A stretch of 64,000 nt of DNA, from NCBI GenBank assembly GCA_016793445.1, contig JAEUME010000016.1:124001-188000 (forward strand), in the 5' to 3' direction. Position 1 is the first letter of the stretch; each line of letters opens with the position of its first letter. Both the position numbers and the translations under genes were made by a program. Origin of the DNA: Hyphomicrobium sp. Its GTDB lineage: Bacteria; Pseudomonadota; Alphaproteobacteria; Rhizobiales; Hyphomicrobiaceae. Of the stretch, positions 1-10,816 are shown piece by piece. The notes beneath the pieces were generated by a model, which was not told the origin of the DNA, did no database searches, and saw nothing but the letters and a program-made list of their open reading frames with translations.

Positions 1-273
1 GTAGGCGAGGTACGTTCCGTCGGCATGCTCGGCGCAATCGAGCTTTGCGCCAACAAGAAGACACGGCAGCGTTTCGAGAAACCCGGCCGCGTCGGCCTCA
101 TCTGCCGCAACCATTTCTTCAACAACGGTTTCATTATGCGCGCCGTGTTCGACACCATGGTATGCGCCCCGCCGTTGATCTGGACCCAGGAGCACTTTGA
201 CGAGGCGGAAGCCGTTATCAAGACGTCGCTCGATGCCACCTACGAGGCAATAAAGAGCGAGGTTACGGCATGA
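1..273 (+). CDS. Class III (omega) aminotransferase, C-terminal fragment
   Basis: The reading frame is open from base 1 and ends at the TGA at 271-273, so only the last 90 residues of a larger protein are present. The segment beginning VGEVRSVGMLGAIEL, followed by a VGLICRNHFF stretch, matches the small C-terminal domain of fold-type I, class III PLP aminotransferases such as putrescine/polyamine-pyruvate transaminases. The PLP lysine lies upstream, outside the window. Its stop overlaps the puuD start by 4 bp (ATGA), so the two are co-transcribed and probably translationally coupled. A SpuC-like role in putrescine or spermidine catabolism is inferred from context; exact substrate is unknown. 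Confidence 0.75.
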   Translation, partial: VGEVRSVGMLGAIELCANKKTRQRFEKPGRVGLICRNHFFNNGFIMRAVFDTMVCAPPLIWTQEHFDEAEAVIKTSLDATYEAIKSEVTA

Positions 274-1007
274 GCCGGCCAATCGTCGTCATTCCCTGCT
301 GCACCAAGATCATCGAGGCTTACACCTTCGACGCGGTCAGCCGTCAATATTCGGCTGCCGTGGCGCAAGTCGCTGAGTGCCAGCCGCTCCTCATTCCGCT
401 CGACAGGGCGCTGGTCGACATCGGCGCCGTTCTCGATGTTGCCGACGGCATCCTGTTTTCCGGAAGCCCCTCGAACATTTCACCCGAGCACTATGCAGCG
501 GGCGAGGTCCCGGTAATGCCCGACAAACTCGACAAGTCGCGTGATGCCGTGACTCTGCCGCTCATCCGCACCGCGGTTGAGAAACACATCCCGATGTTCG
601 CCATCTGCCGCGGCTTCCAGGAGCTCAACGTCGCGCTTGGCGGCAAGCTGCATCAGGCCGTGCACGATCAGGAAGGTCTTGGTGACCATCGCGAAAAGAA
701 GGGGCTGACGCTGGAAGAGCGTTGGGGACCCGTCCACTCATTGACGCTCACCGGCAAGCTCAAAGAATGGGTGGGCGAGGACGAAATCCGGGTGAACTCG
801 CTGCACGGCCAAGGCATCAAAGAGGTCGGCAAGATGTTGAAGCCGGAGGCGTTCGCCGAGGACGGGCTGGTGGAAGCGGTGCGCGGACCGGACGATCATC
901 CTTTCTGCCTGGGCGTGCAGTGGCACCCCGAATGGGGTGCCGCGCAGAACCCCGTGTCCGTCAAGCTGTTCCAGCGCTTCGGCGCAGCGGCAGGAGTCAA
1001 GCCTTGA
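270..1007 (+). CDS. puuD: Gamma-glutamyl-GABA hydrolase (class I glutamine amidotransferase fold)
   Basis: This 245-residue cytoplasmic protein has the peptidase C26 / PuuD fold. The nucleophile elbow AICRGFQELNV places Cys113, and GVQWHPEW supplies His219 and Glu221 of the triad. PuuD enzymes hydrolyse gamma-glutamyl-GABA to glutamate and GABA, the last step of the gamma-glutamylated putrescine pathway. The start overlaps the upstream aminotransferase by 4 bp, and its stop overlaps the next start by one base (TGATG), so it is inside a tight operon. The alternative would be a general GATase of unknown substrate, but the adjacent PuuA-type ligase and aldehyde dehydrogenase support PuuD. Confidence 0.85.
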   Translation: MSRPIVVIPCCTKIIEAYTFDAVSRQYSAAVAQVAECQPLLIPLDRALVDIGAVLDVADGILFSGSPSNISPEHYAAGEVPVMPDKLDKSRDAVTLPLIRTAVEKHIPMFAICRGFQELNVALGGKLHQAVHDQEGLGDHREKKGLTLEERWGPVHSLTLTGKLKEWVGEDEIRVNSLHGQGIKEVGKMLKPEAFAEDGLVEAVRGPDDHPFCLGVQWHPEWGAAQNPVSVKLFQRFGAAAGVKP

Positions 1008-2359
1008 TGAGTGAAGCGTACCTCTCCGCCGAACAAGCCAAGGCGTTTCTCGCCGGGCATCCAAGGGTGCATTGGATCGACATCTTCATGCACGACGTCA
1101 ACGGCATCGCACGCGGCAAGCGCATCCGCGCCGGCGATCTGATGGCCTTTGCCGACAAGGGCTTCATGGTGCCCTCGACATGCTACATCATGGATATGCG
1201 CGGCTCGTGCGTGGAAGAGACCGGCAGGCTGTGGGAGACGGGCGATCCCGATCTTCAGTTCCGCATTCTGGCCGGCACGCTGGCCCCTGTGAGCATGAAG
1301 GATGCAACGCACGCGCAGGCCGTGATGGTGCCTGTCGAGGATGACGGCGGGCTCGATCCGCGCCGCTTGCTGCAACGCCAAAGCGCGCGTCTCGCAGCCC
1401 GGGGTTATCATCCCGTTACAGCAGTTGAGCTGGAATTTTACGTCAGCACCGCATCGCAAGACGGGAAATTCGTGTTGAACACGCCGCCCGGGATGATCAG
1501 CGATCCAGATTGGCAGCAGCTCTATCAGTTTGAAGAGCTGGACTGCGCGAGCGCGTTCATCGATGACATCTATCGCATCGCAGAGGACCAGAAGCTGCCC
1601 GTCGACGCGGTATTGCAGGAGGCGGGCCCCGGCCAATTCGAGATCAACCTCAAACACACCAAGGACCCCGCCACCTCTGCGCTTGACGGGTTGCTTTTAA
1701 AGCGCGCGGTGAAGGCCGCAGCCCGCGCCAACGGCATGGAAGCGACCTTCATGGCCAAGCCGCATCACGACTGGTCGGGATCGGGCATGCACATCCATGT
1801 CTCGCTGCTGGATGATGCCGGGAAGAACGTTTTCGCCGGTGACCCGATCTCGCCGTTGTTCCGCAACGCGCTTGGCGGACTGCGCGCCACCATGGGCGAC
1901 TTCATGGCCGTGTGGGCGCAGTCGGCCAATGCCTACCGGCGCTATCAGCCCAAGTCCTATGTGCCGATGGCCGCGCACTGGGGCTTCAACAACCGCACCG
2001 CCTCCTTGCGCGTGTTGAACGCCTCCGCTAGCGCCACGCGCGTGGAGCATCGCATCGCGGGCGCGGACGCCAATCCCTATATTGTGCTCGCAGCCATCCT
2101 GGCCGGCATCGAACACGGCATCTCGCACAAGCTCGATCCAGGTTCGGCGGCGGAAGGTAACTGTGATGCGTCCGACGCGCCCAAGGTGCCGACCGCGTGG
2201 GTGAACGCGCTGGCGCAATTTGAGACGTCGAAGACCGTGGCAGATGCCTTTGGCCCGGCGTTCCAGAAGGTCTATGCTCAGATGAAGCAGGCGGAACGCA
2301 TCGCATTTGAACGTGTGGTGACCGAACTCGATTACCAGTGGTACGCTCGGGTCGCTTGA
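1007..2359 (+). CDS. puuA: Glutamine synthetase family gamma-glutamylpolyamine ligase (PuuA-like)
   Basis: The protein has 450 residues when started at the ATG at 1007, which overlaps the puuD stop; an upstream in-frame extension to 722 only reads through puuD and is rejected. Glutamine-synthetase signatures are present in order: an N-terminal beta-grasp with VHWIDIFMHDVNG, the Glu-rich metal motif GPGQFEINLKH, the ATP/ammonia-site block FMAKPHHDWSGSGMHIH, and the C-terminal NRTASLRV and DANPYIVLAA segments. PuuA-type enzymes use ATP to join glutamate to putrescine or another amine. Linkage to puuD and aldehyde dehydrogenases supports that role over ammonia assimilation. A second, divergent paralogue lies at 24319. 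Confidence 0.85.
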   Translation: MSEAYLSAEQAKAFLAGHPRVHWIDIFMHDVNGIARGKRIRAGDLMAFADKGFMVPSTCYIMDMRGSCVEETGRLWETGDPDLQFRILAGTLAPVSMKDATHAQAVMVPVEDDGGLDPRRLLQRQSARLAARGYHPVTAVELEFYVSTASQDGKFVLNTPPGMISDPDWQQLYQFEELDCASAFIDDIYRIAEDQKLPVDAVLQEAGPGQFEINLKHTKDPATSALDGLLLKRAVKAAARANGMEATFMAKPHHDWSGSGMHIHVSLLDDAGKNVFAGDPISPLFRNALGGLRATMGDFMAVWAQSANAYRRYQPKSYVPMAAHWGFNNRTASLRVLNASASATRVEHRIAGADANPYIVLAAILAGIEHGISHKLDPGSAAEGNCDASDAPKVPTAWVNALAQFETSKTVADAFGPAFQKVYAQMKQAERIAFERVVTELDYQWYARVA

Positions 2360-2382
2360 GAAAGACAAGGAGAGGTGACGCC

Positions 2383-3873
2383 ATGACATCGCTCGCCCAT
2401 TTCGAGGCTCTGGCAGGCTCCATCGCCATTCCCTCCAAGGCCGTCATAGACGGCAAGGTTACACCAGCGCTTTCCGGAAAGACGTTCGATAACGTATCTC
2501 CGCGCAACGGCCGCATCATCAATGCGGTGGCCGAGGGCGACAGCGCGGACATCGACGCCGCCGTCGCCAGTGCACGTGCAGCCTTCGAGGATGGCCGCTG
2601 GCGCAAGAAGCACTACAACGAGAAGAAGCGCATTCTTTTCAAACTTGCTGATCTGATGAAGCGCGACGCCGAACAGCTTGCGCTTCTGGAGAGTCTGGAC
2701 GTCGGCAAGCCGATCAACGACTCCTTGAAAGTCGATATTCCGGCCTCCATCAAGACGGTGCGCTACTATGCCGAAGCGCTCGACAAGGTGTATGGCGAGG
2801 TGGGACCTGAAACCTCAGATCGTATCTCCTTTGCCGTGCATGAACCCTTGGGCGTCATCGGCTGCGTCGTGCCGTGGAACTTTCCACTCATGATGGCGGC
2901 GTGGAAAATCGCACCCGCGCTCGCGATGGGTAACTCGGTGGTGCTCAAGCCTGCTGAGCAGTCACCGCTTACCGCCCTGAAGCTCGGCGAGCTGGCGCTC
3001 GAAGCCGGCCTGCCGCCGGGCGTGCTCAACGTGGTGCCGGGCTTTGGCGCGGCCGCCGGCAAGGCGCTTGCCTTGCACATGGACGTCGACATGATCGCGT
3101 TCACGGGCTCGGGGGCCGTGGGCAAGCTGCTCATGCAGTATTCCGGACAGTCGAACCTCAAGCGCGTCAGCCTGGAGCTCGGCGGCAAGAGCCCGCAGAT
3201 CGTGTTTGCCGATTGTCCCGACCTGAAGGCCGCCGCCGAACACGCAGCCTGGGGCATCTTCTACAATCAGGGAGAAGTATGCACAGCCGCGTCGCGGCTT
3301 CTCGTGCATGAAGATATTGCTGACGCCTTTGTCGAGAACCTTCTCGGCATCGCGCGCACCATCACGCCCGGCGACCCGCTGAGCCCTGATACGCGCTTTG
3401 GCGCAATGGTCAGCGAAGAGCAGATGAAAACGGCGTTGCGCTACATCTCGACGGCGAACTCCGAAGGCTGTGCTTTGCGGCTGGGCGGCCGGCGCGCGCG
3501 GGAAGACACCGGCGGCTTCTATGTGGAGCCTACCGTGTTCGACGCCGTTAAAGCGGACGCGACGCTTTCGCGCGAGGAGGTCTTCGGACCCGTGCTCGCG
3601 GTGACGCGCTTTAGCGATACTGGGCAAGCCCTCAAGATGGCCAACGGCACGGTCTATGGCCTTGCTGCCGGGGTATGGACCAAGGACGTCTCGCTCGCCC
3701 ACCGCGCGGCGCGCGAATTGAGGGCCGGACTCGTGTGGGTCAACGGCTGGGACGCTTGCGATATCACCATGCCGTTCGGCGGCTTCAAGCAATCGGGCTT
3801 CGGACGCGATCGCTCGCTGCACGCCCTGCACAAGTATGCGGACCTCAAATCCGTCTCCATCACACTACGCTGA
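2383..3873 (+). CDS. puuC: Aldehyde dehydrogenase, probably gamma-glutamyl-gamma-aminobutyraldehyde dehydrogenase
   Basis: The ATG at 2383 gives 496 residues; the frame runs open back to 2338, but that would overlap the ligase gene. It is a complete NAD(P)-dependent ALDH: VPWNFPLMMA near residue 163, the cofactor motif FTGSGAVGK near 240, general base Glu265 in LELGGKSP and catalytic Cys300 in NQGEVCTAASR. In the Puu pathway such an enzyme oxidises the gamma-glutamylated aminoaldehyde produced by PuuB, giving gamma-glutamyl-GABA, the PuuD substrate. The position between the ligase and gabD supports this. Related ALDHs accept several aminoaldehydes, so 3-aminopropanal or 4-aminobutanal are also possible substrates. 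Confidence 0.8.
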   Translation: MTSLAHFEALAGSIAIPSKAVIDGKVTPALSGKTFDNVSPRNGRIINAVAEGDSADIDAAVASARAAFEDGRWRKKHYNEKKRILFKLADLMKRDAEQLALLESLDVGKPINDSLKVDIPASIKTVRYYAEALDKVYGEVGPETSDRISFAVHEPLGVIGCVVPWNFPLMMAAWKIAPALAMGNSVVLKPAEQSPLTALKLGELALEAGLPPGVLNVVPGFGAAAGKALALHMDVDMIAFTGSGAVGKLLMQYSGQSNLKRVSLELGGKSPQIVFADCPDLKAAAEHAAWGIFYNQGEVCTAASRLLVHEDIADAFVENLLGIARTITPGDPLSPDTRFGAMVSEEQMKTALRYISTANSEGCALRLGGRRAREDTGGFYVEPTVFDAVKADATLSREEVFGPVLAVTRFSDTGQALKMANGTVYGLAAGVWTKDVSLAHRAARELRAGLVWVNGWDACDITMPFGGFKQSGFGRDRSLHALHKYADLKSVSITLR

Positions 3874-3890
3874 AGTTAGAGGACGGCAAC

Positions 3891-5342
3891 ATGGCGACAC
3901 CTGCACCCAGATACCCGACCGAGGCTCTCATCGACGGAAAGTGGGTGAAGGGCGCGACGTCGTTTCCAGTAACCGATCCGGCGACCGGCAAGATCATCGC
4001 GAACGTTCCCGACCTGGGAGCTGCGGAGACCACGGCTGCCATCGACGCGGCGCAGCGCGCTCTTCCCGCATGGTCCGCCAAGACCGCCAAGGAACGCGGC
4101 GCAATCCTGAAAAAATGGTTCGACCTGATCATCGCCGACACCGAGCCGCTTGCAGACTTGATGACGAGCGAACAGGGCAAGCCGCTGGCGGAAGCCCGCG
4201 GTGAGGTCATCTATGGCGCCTCGTTCGTCGAATGGTTCGCGGAGGAAGGCAAGCGCGCCTATGGCAAGACGATTCCCACCACGGTTACCTCGCGCCGCTA
4301 CGTCACCATCAAGCAGCCCATCGGAGTCGTCGCGGCGATTGCGCCGTGGAACTTTCCCATCGCCATGATCACGCGCAAGGTGGCGCCCGCGCTCGCCGCC
4401 GGCTGCACCATTATCGTCAAACCCGCCGAAGACACGCCTTTGTGCGCGCTCGCCATTGCCAAACTGGCGCTTGACGCGGGCGTACCGCCGGGCGTCTTCA
4501 ACGTGGTCACGACGCACGATGCGCCCACAGTCGGCAAGGTGCTTTGTGACGACCCGCGCGTGCGCAAGCTCTCCTTCACCGGCTCGACCGCCGTCGGCAA
4601 GGCGCTCTACCGGCAATGCGCCAGCACGGTGAAAAAGCTCACCTTGGAACTCGGCGGCAATGCGCCGCTCCTGGTGTTCGATGATGCCGATCTCGATCAG
4701 GCCGTCGCCGGCGCGATGGCCTCCAAGTACCGCAACGCAGGCCAGACGTGCGTGTGCGCCAACCGGATTCTCGTGCAGTCCGGCATCTACGACCGCTTTG
4801 CGGCCGCCCTCGTGGAGAACGTGAAGAAGCTCGAGGTCGGCCCCGGACACAACTCCAAGTGCAATCTCGGTCCGCTGATCAACAAGGAGGCCATCACCAA
4901 GGTCGAAGCGCTGACCAAGGATGCCCTCAGCAAGGGTGCGAAGGTGCTTTACGGCGGCACGGCGCATGGCGCGGGGGCGTTGTTCTTCACGCCTACCGTT
5001 CTTGGCGGCATCAAGCCGGACATGGATCTCGTTTCGCAAGAGATCTTCGGCCCCGTCGCTGCTCTGATGCGCTTCGAGACCGAGGACGAGGCGATCTCAC
5101 TTGCCAATTCCACGCCGTTCGGTCTTGCCGCCTATCTGTTTTCAACAAATCTGGCGCGCGTCTGGCGCGTCGCCGAAAAGCTGGAAGCCGGCATGGTCGG
5201 CATCAACGAAGGCATCTTCTCAAACGAGGTCGTGCCCTTCGGCGGCATAAAGGAATCGGGACTTGGCCGCGAAGGCGCCGCCGAGGGTCTGGAGGAATAC
5301 CTGGAAGTCAAATACCTCTGTCTCGGCGGCATGGACGCGTAA
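3891..5342 (+). CDS. gabD: Succinate-semialdehyde dehydrogenase (NAD(P)+)
   Basis: Translation from the ATG at 3891 gives 483 residues, the usual GabD length. The protein carries APWNFPIAMI near residue 151, FTGSTAVGK near 229, general base Glu253 in LELGGNAP, and catalytic Cys287 in AGQTCVCANR; the C-x-C around the nucleophile is typical of GabD. It oxidises succinate semialdehyde, formed from GABA by GabT (encoded at 10817), to succinate for the TCA cycle. Members of the family also oxidise glutarate semialdehyde, relevant because glutaryl-CoA dehydrogenase is encoded downstream. It begins 17 bp after the preceding ALDH in the same operon. Confidence 0.9.
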   Translation: MATPAPRYPTEALIDGKWVKGATSFPVTDPATGKIIANVPDLGAAETTAAIDAAQRALPAWSAKTAKERGAILKKWFDLIIADTEPLADLMTSEQGKPLAEARGEVIYGASFVEWFAEEGKRAYGKTIPTTVTSRRYVTIKQPIGVVAAIAPWNFPIAMITRKVAPALAAGCTIIVKPAEDTPLCALAIAKLALDAGVPPGVFNVVTTHDAPTVGKVLCDDPRVRKLSFTGSTAVGKALYRQCASTVKKLTLELGGNAPLLVFDDADLDQAVAGAMASKYRNAGQTCVCANRILVQSGIYDRFAAALVENVKKLEVGPGHNSKCNLGPLINKEAITKVEALTKDALSKGAKVLYGGTAHGAGALFFTPTVLGGIKPDMDLVSQEIFGPVAALMRFETEDEAISLANSTPFGLAAYLFSTNLARVWRVAEKLEAGMVGINEGIFSNEVVPFGGIKESGLGREGAAEGLEEYLEVKYLCLGGMDA

Positions 5343-5409
5343 GACGTCACCGCCGGATGCGGAGGAAGCGGAGCAGCCGGCAGACTCATAAAAAGTGGAG
5401 ATAGTAGAA

Positions 5410-6510
5410 ATGACGGACGATTTTGCGAAACTCTTGCGATCCCGGTCCTCGCGCCGCTCTGTTCTGCAGGGTCTGGGCGTTGCGGCAATCGGATTGACGT
5501 TCACGCCGGACCGCTCCTCGCGCGCCTATGCAGCAGAAGAAAAGAAACTCAACTTCTACAACTGGGATACTTATATCGGCGAAACCACGCTGGATGACTT
5601 CAAGAAGGCCGCGGGTATCGACGTCAACATGAGTCTGTTCGCGACCAACGACGAGCTGTTCGCCAAGCTGCGCGCCGGCAATCCAGGCTTCGACGTGATT
5701 GTCCCCGGTAGCGAGTTCGTCGAACGCATGATCCAGGCCGACCTGCTCATGCCGCTCGATCACGCCAAGATTCCCAACATCAAGAACGTCGCCCCCGAGT
5801 TCATCAGCGACGCACCGTATGATCCCGGGCGCAAGTATTCGCTGCCCTATACCTGGCTGGTGATCGGCATCGGCTATCGCAAGTCGAAGGTGAAGGGCAC
5901 GCCCGATAGCTGGAAGATCCTGTTTGAGAGCGACGAGCACAAGGGCAAGCTCTCCGTCATGTCGGATGCAAGCGAACTCTATCGCCACGTTGTCAAGTAT
6001 CTGGGCCACTCCATCAACGGATTGACGCCAGAGCTGATCAAGCAGGCTGAGGACATCCTCAAAAAGCAGAAGCCGAACATCAAGGCGTTCCACGAGGACA
6101 ATGGCCAGGATCTTCTGCTTTCCGGCGAAGTCGATGTCGTCATGGAGTACAACGGCGACATTGCCCAGATCATGTCCGAGGATGACGACATCGCCTTCGT
6201 GGTGCCGAAGGAAGGCGCCATGAAGCAGTCGGATACGCTGGCCATTCCCAAGGGCGCGCCGCATCCCGAGAATGCCCATGCCTTCATCAATTTCATCCTC
6301 GACGCGAACACCGGTGCTGAAATCTATAAGACGATCAAATTCCCATCACCCAATGCCGCGGCGACCGCACTGATGGAAGATAGCTACAAGACGAATCCGG
6401 TCATCTTCCCGCCGGCAGATCTTGTCGCCAAATGCGAATATCCGCGTTACGCGGGCGAGGAGATCACCCGCCTTTTGGATGAGTCTCTGACCCGTCTGCG
6501 CGCGGACTGA
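5410..6510 (+). CDS. potF: Polyamine ABC transporter periplasmic binding protein (PotD/PotF family), Tat signal
   Basis: The ATG at 5410 is preferred to the in-frame GTG at 5395, because GGAG at 5397-5400 is correctly spaced for 5410. The 366-residue product starts with a twin-arginine signal, SSRRSVLQGLG at about residues 13-23, followed by a hydrophobic stretch. The mature part opens with LNFYNWDTYIG and later has GFDVIVPGSEFV and VVMEYNGDIAQ, features of spermidine/putrescine-binding proteins. It should capture polyamines in the periplasm and deliver them to the permeases encoded directly downstream. Export in folded form via Tat differs from E. coli PotF, which uses Sec. Confidence 0.87.
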   Translation: MTDDFAKLLRSRSSRRSVLQGLGVAAIGLTFTPDRSSRAYAAEEKKLNFYNWDTYIGETTLDDFKKAAGIDVNMSLFATNDELFAKLRAGNPGFDVIVPGSEFVERMIQADLLMPLDHAKIPNIKNVAPEFISDAPYDPGRKYSLPYTWLVIGIGYRKSKVKGTPDSWKILFESDEHKGKLSVMSDASELYRHVVKYLGHSINGLTPELIKQAEDILKKQKPNIKAFHEDNGQDLLLSGEVDVVMEYNGDIAQIMSEDDDIAFVVPKEGAMKQSDTLAIPKGAPHPENAHAFINFILDANTGAEIYKTIKFPSPNAAATALMEDSYKTNPVIFPPADLVAKCEYPRYAGEEITRLLDESLTRLRAD

Positions 6511-6632
6511 GGCATCTCCTTTGCCTCCGCGCGCTTGGGGAGGGGACAGCCGGGCAGTGACGCCTCAGGTGTTCCCTCCTTCACTCGTTCCGCTCGACGC
6601 ATCAGAACCGCGCAACAGAATTGGCCTCAATC

Positions 6633-7544
6633 ATGGCACTCGAAAAGCAGAGCAGAGCGGCCTTCTGGGTCACGGTTCTACCGCCCACCTTATGGATCGC
6701 GGTCTTCTTCCTCATACCGCTCGGCATCGTGTGGGCTTATTCGTTCGGCCACAACGAGGGTCTCACGGGCGTTGCCATCACCGGCACCTTTGACAACTAT
6801 ATCCGCGCCTTCGATCCGCTGTATTTGCAGATCTTCGGGAAATCCATTGCCGTCGCCGGACTGACGACCCTGCTGTGCCTCATCATCGGCTTTCCCGTGG
6901 CGCTCGCAATCGTCTTTGCAAACGAGAAGATGCGGCCGCTGCTGCTGTTGCTTGTCATGCTGCCGTTCTGGACCAACCTGCTGATCCGCACCTACGCGCT
7001 CATCGCGGTGCTTCGTACGGAAGGCTTTGCCAACTGGACACTGGCATGGTTCTGGAACCAGGGCAGCACGCTCGCCGCCCTGGTTGGCCTTCAGCCTTTC
7101 CCGGCCTATCAGCCGCTGGAGTTGCTCTATAATAACTTCGCGGTCGTGGTGGGCCTTGTCTACGTGCACCTGCCATTCATGGTTCTGCCGCTCTATGCCG
7201 CGCTCGACCGTCTCGACAAATCTTTGATGGAAGCAAGCCTCGATCTTGGCGCAGGGCACCTGAGAACGCTGTTTTCCATCGTTGTTCCCCTCGCCCTGCC
7301 CGGCATCGTGTCAGGCGTGATCATCACCTTCGTACCTGCTCTGGGTGCCTACCTTACGCCAGACCTGCTCGGCGGAACGGACAGTCAGATGATCGCCAAC
7401 GTCATCGAGCGGCAGTTCAAACGCGCCAACGACTGGCCATTCGGCGCGGCGCTGTCCTTCCTGCTCATGTATGCAACCTTCGCCGCGATTGCGCTGCGCG
7501 CCTATCTTACGCGCGGCCAGCCAGCCGACGGCCACGGCATCTGA
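6633..7544 (+). CDS. potH: Polyamine ABC transporter permease (PotB/PotH family)
   Basis: This 303-residue inner-membrane protein starts at the ATG at 6633; an in-frame TTG lies 12 bp earlier and neither has a strong ribosome site. It has about six hydrophobic segments, from LWIAVFFLIPLGIVWAYSF near the N-terminus, and the cytoplasmic coupling loop MEASLDLGAGHLRTLFSI, an EAA motif contacting the ATPase. PDLLGGTDSQMIAN is characteristic of PotB/PotH. A 122-bp gap separates it from the binding-protein gene, longer than elsewhere in the operon, and nothing obvious is seen there. It pairs with the following permease. Confidence 0.87.
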   Translation: MALEKQSRAAFWVTVLPPTLWIAVFFLIPLGIVWAYSFGHNEGLTGVAITGTFDNYIRAFDPLYLQIFGKSIAVAGLTTLLCLIIGFPVALAIVFANEKMRPLLLLLVMLPFWTNLLIRTYALIAVLRTEGFANWTLAWFWNQGSTLAALVGLQPFPAYQPLELLYNNFAVVVGLVYVHLPFMVLPLYAALDRLDKSLMEASLDLGAGHLRTLFSIVVPLALPGIVSGVIITFVPALGAYLTPDLLGGTDSQMIANVIERQFKRANDWPFGAALSFLLMYATFAAIALRAYLTRGQPADGHGI

Positions 7545-7574
7545 TCGAAAGATAGATAGAAAGAACGCCTTCAG

Positions 7575-8399
7575 ATGAGCGACCGGCCCGCCCCACTCGA
7601 ATACAACCGCCTCTGGCCCATGCGCCTGTGGCTCGCCGGTGTGTTCTTCTTTCTATATTCACCGCTGATCACGCTGATCGCCTTCTCCTTCAACGACAGC
7701 AAGCGCAACATCGTGTGGCGCGGCTTCACGCTCGATTACTACAGGAAGCTCTTCAACAATGACGAGCTGATGCTCGCATTTGCCAATTCGCTCACGATCG
7801 CCCTGGTGACAACGATCCTTTCGCTGGTGCTCGGCGCGCTTGCCGCCATTATGCTTTGGCGCTTCCGGTTTCCGCTCAAGGGCGTCATCGAGGGCACGCT
7901 CTCGCTCCCCATCGTCGTGCCCGAGATCTGCATGGGCGTGGCGATGCTGCTCTTCTTCTCGCGCGTCGTGCCCTGGCCCCACGACCTGCCGTGGCCGTTG
8001 AGCCTCGGCGCCATCATCATTGCGCATGTCTCCTTCTGCTTCCCGTTCGTCGCCATGGTCGTGCGCGCGCGTCTTGCAAGCTTCAACAAGGAGCAGGAGG
8101 AGGCCGCGCGCGATCTGGGCGCTTCCGACTGGCAGGCGTTCCGCGACGTGCTGGTGCCGCACATGAAGCCCGCACTCATCGCGGGAGCGCTCCTTTCCTT
8201 CACGCTGTCGCTGGACGACTTCGTCATCACGTTCTTCACATCCGGGCCCAACACCGTGACATTCCCCGTCAAGGTCTATTCGATGGTCCGCTTCTCGGTG
8301 ACGCCGGAGGTCAATGCCGCATCCACCATGCTGATCGTGCTCACGGTCGCCCTGATGGCCCTGATGATGCTCGGCCAGCGCAAGTCCAATTCGAGTTGA
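7575..8399 (+). CDS. potI: Polyamine ABC transporter permease (PotC/PotI family)
   Basis: This 274-residue integral membrane protein has a hydrophobic N-terminal segment (FFLYSPLITLIAFSFNDS), several further membrane spans and the EAA loop EEAARDLGASDWQAF. The segment LSFTLSLDDFVITFF is diagnostic of the PotC/PotI half of polyamine permeases. It lies 30 bp after the PotH-type permease and 14 bp before the ATPase gene, so the four transporter genes read as one unit. The heterodimeric permease would import polyamines or diamines supplied by the preceding binding protein. Confidence 0.87.
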   Translation: MSDRPAPLEYNRLWPMRLWLAGVFFFLYSPLITLIAFSFNDSKRNIVWRGFTLDYYRKLFNNDELMLAFANSLTIALVTTILSLVLGALAAIMLWRFRFPLKGVIEGTLSLPIVVPEICMGVAMLLFFSRVVPWPHDLPWPLSLGAIIIAHVSFCFPFVAMVVRARLASFNKEQEEAARDLGASDWQAFRDVLVPHMKPALIAGALLSFTLSLDDFVITFFTSGPNTVTFPVKVYSMVRFSVTPEVNAASTMLIVLTVALMALMMLGQRKSNSS

Positions 8400-8413
8400 G
8401 GAGTACGACGGCC

Positions 8414-9568
8414 ATGGATCAACTCGCCCAGCGCACCCAGGATGCTGCCGCTCATAAGCCGATCATCTCGTTTCGCAACATCGTCAAGCGGTTCGGCTCG
8501 ATGACGGCGGTCGACAACGTCTCGCTCGACATCATGCCGGGTGAATTCTTCGCCTTGCTGGGGCCGTCGGGTTGCGGAAAGACGACGCTCCTGCGGATGC
8601 TTGCGGGTTTTGAAGTGCCCACCGAAGGTTCTGTGCTCATCGATGGCCAGGATATGGGCGAAACGCCGCCCAACAAGCGACCCGTCAACATGGTGTTTCA
8701 GTCCTACGCCGTGTTCCCGCACATGAACGTTGCAGACAACGTGGCCTACGGCCTCAAGATCGACGGACTTCCCAAGGACGAGATCAAAGCACGCGTCCAG
8801 GAGGCTCTCGATCTGGTTCAGCTCGGACCTCTGGCGGCGCGCAAGCCCGATCAGCTTTCCGGCGGCCAGCGTCAGCGGGTGGCACTCGCGCGCGCCCTCA
8901 TCAAGCGTCCAAAAGTCCTGCTGCTCGATGAACCGCTTTCCGCGCTCGACGCCAAGCTGCGCGAGGCCATGCGCTTTGAGCTTTCGCAGCTTCAGCAGAA
9001 AGTCGGCATCACATTCATCATGGTCACCCACGACCAGGACGAAGCGCTGGCCATCGCATCGCGCATTGCGGTTATGCACAAAGGCGCTATCGCGCAGCTT
9101 GGCACGCCGAGCGATCTCTACGAGTTTCCAGCGTCACGGTTCGTCGCCGACTTCATAGGCTCGGTCAATATGTTCGAAGGCACGTTGATCAAGGATGGCG
9201 CGGATGAGGCGGTGATCGCGTGCCCCGATCTTGCTCCCTACAGCGTGCATCTACCCCACAGCGCGCCGGGCAGTGCCGGGGCTTCCGTCTGGGTCGCCAT
9301 CCGGCCCGAGAAGCTCAATCTCCACAAAAATGCAAGCGAGCCGCCGGCCGTGCCCGACTGCCCTCCCGCCCACAATGTCGCCCGCGGTGAGATCAAGGAG
9401 ATCTCGTATCTGGGTGATAGTTCGATCTTCCATGTTCAACTGTCCTCCGGGCAATTGCTCCGCGTCTCGCGGCCGAACCGCTCGCGCTACGAGCAGGAGC
9501 ATTTCGGTTGGGGAGATACCGTCTGGGTCAGTTGGGCCGGGTCGAGCCCCGTCGTGCTACTCTCTTAA
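8414..9568 (+). CDS. potG: Polyamine ABC transporter ATP-binding protein (PotA/PotG family)
   Basis: The ATG at 8414 gives a 384-residue ATPase. Walker A GPSGCGKT is at residues 50-57, the Q-loop in [10 protein letters not shown] near 94, the signature LSGGQRQR at 148-155, Walker B LLLDEP at 169-174 and the switch histidine in VTHDQDEA. The C-terminal 120 residues form the TOBE-type regulatory domain typical of PotA/PotG. It energises the preceding permease pair. The gene order here is binding protein, two permeases, ATPase. An open frame running upstream into potI is an out-of-frame shadow. Confidence 0.88.
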   Translation: MDQLAQRTQDAAAHKPIISFRNIVKRFGSMTAVDNVSLDIMPGEFFALLGPSGCGKTTLLRMLAGFEVPTEGSVLIDGQDMGETPPNKRPVNMVFQSYAVFPHMNVADNVAYGLKIDGLPKDEIKARVQEALDLVQLGPLAARKPDQLSGGQRQRVALARALIKRPKVLLLDEPLSALDAKLREAMRFELSQLQQKVGITFIMVTHDQDEALAIASRIAVMHKGAIAQLGTPSDLYEFPASRFVADFIGSVNMFEGTLIKDGADEAVIACPDLAPYSVHLPHSAPGSAGASVWVAIRPEKLNLHKNASEPPAVPDCPPAHNVARGEIKEISYLGDSSIFHVQLSSGQLLRVSRPNRSRYEQEHFGWGDTVWVSWAGSSPVVLLS

Positions 9569-9599
9569 ATCGCAAACATTTACCTTGAAGGCCTTTTGG

Positions 9600-10799
<1,200 letters not shown>

Positions 10800-10816
10800 C
10801 ACTCATGGAGACCCGC

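Noticed and set aside
3876-5039. A 387-codon minus-strand frame opposite gabD.
   Set aside because: The plus-strand protein has all ALDH catalytic residues; the antisense product has no motif or ribosome site.
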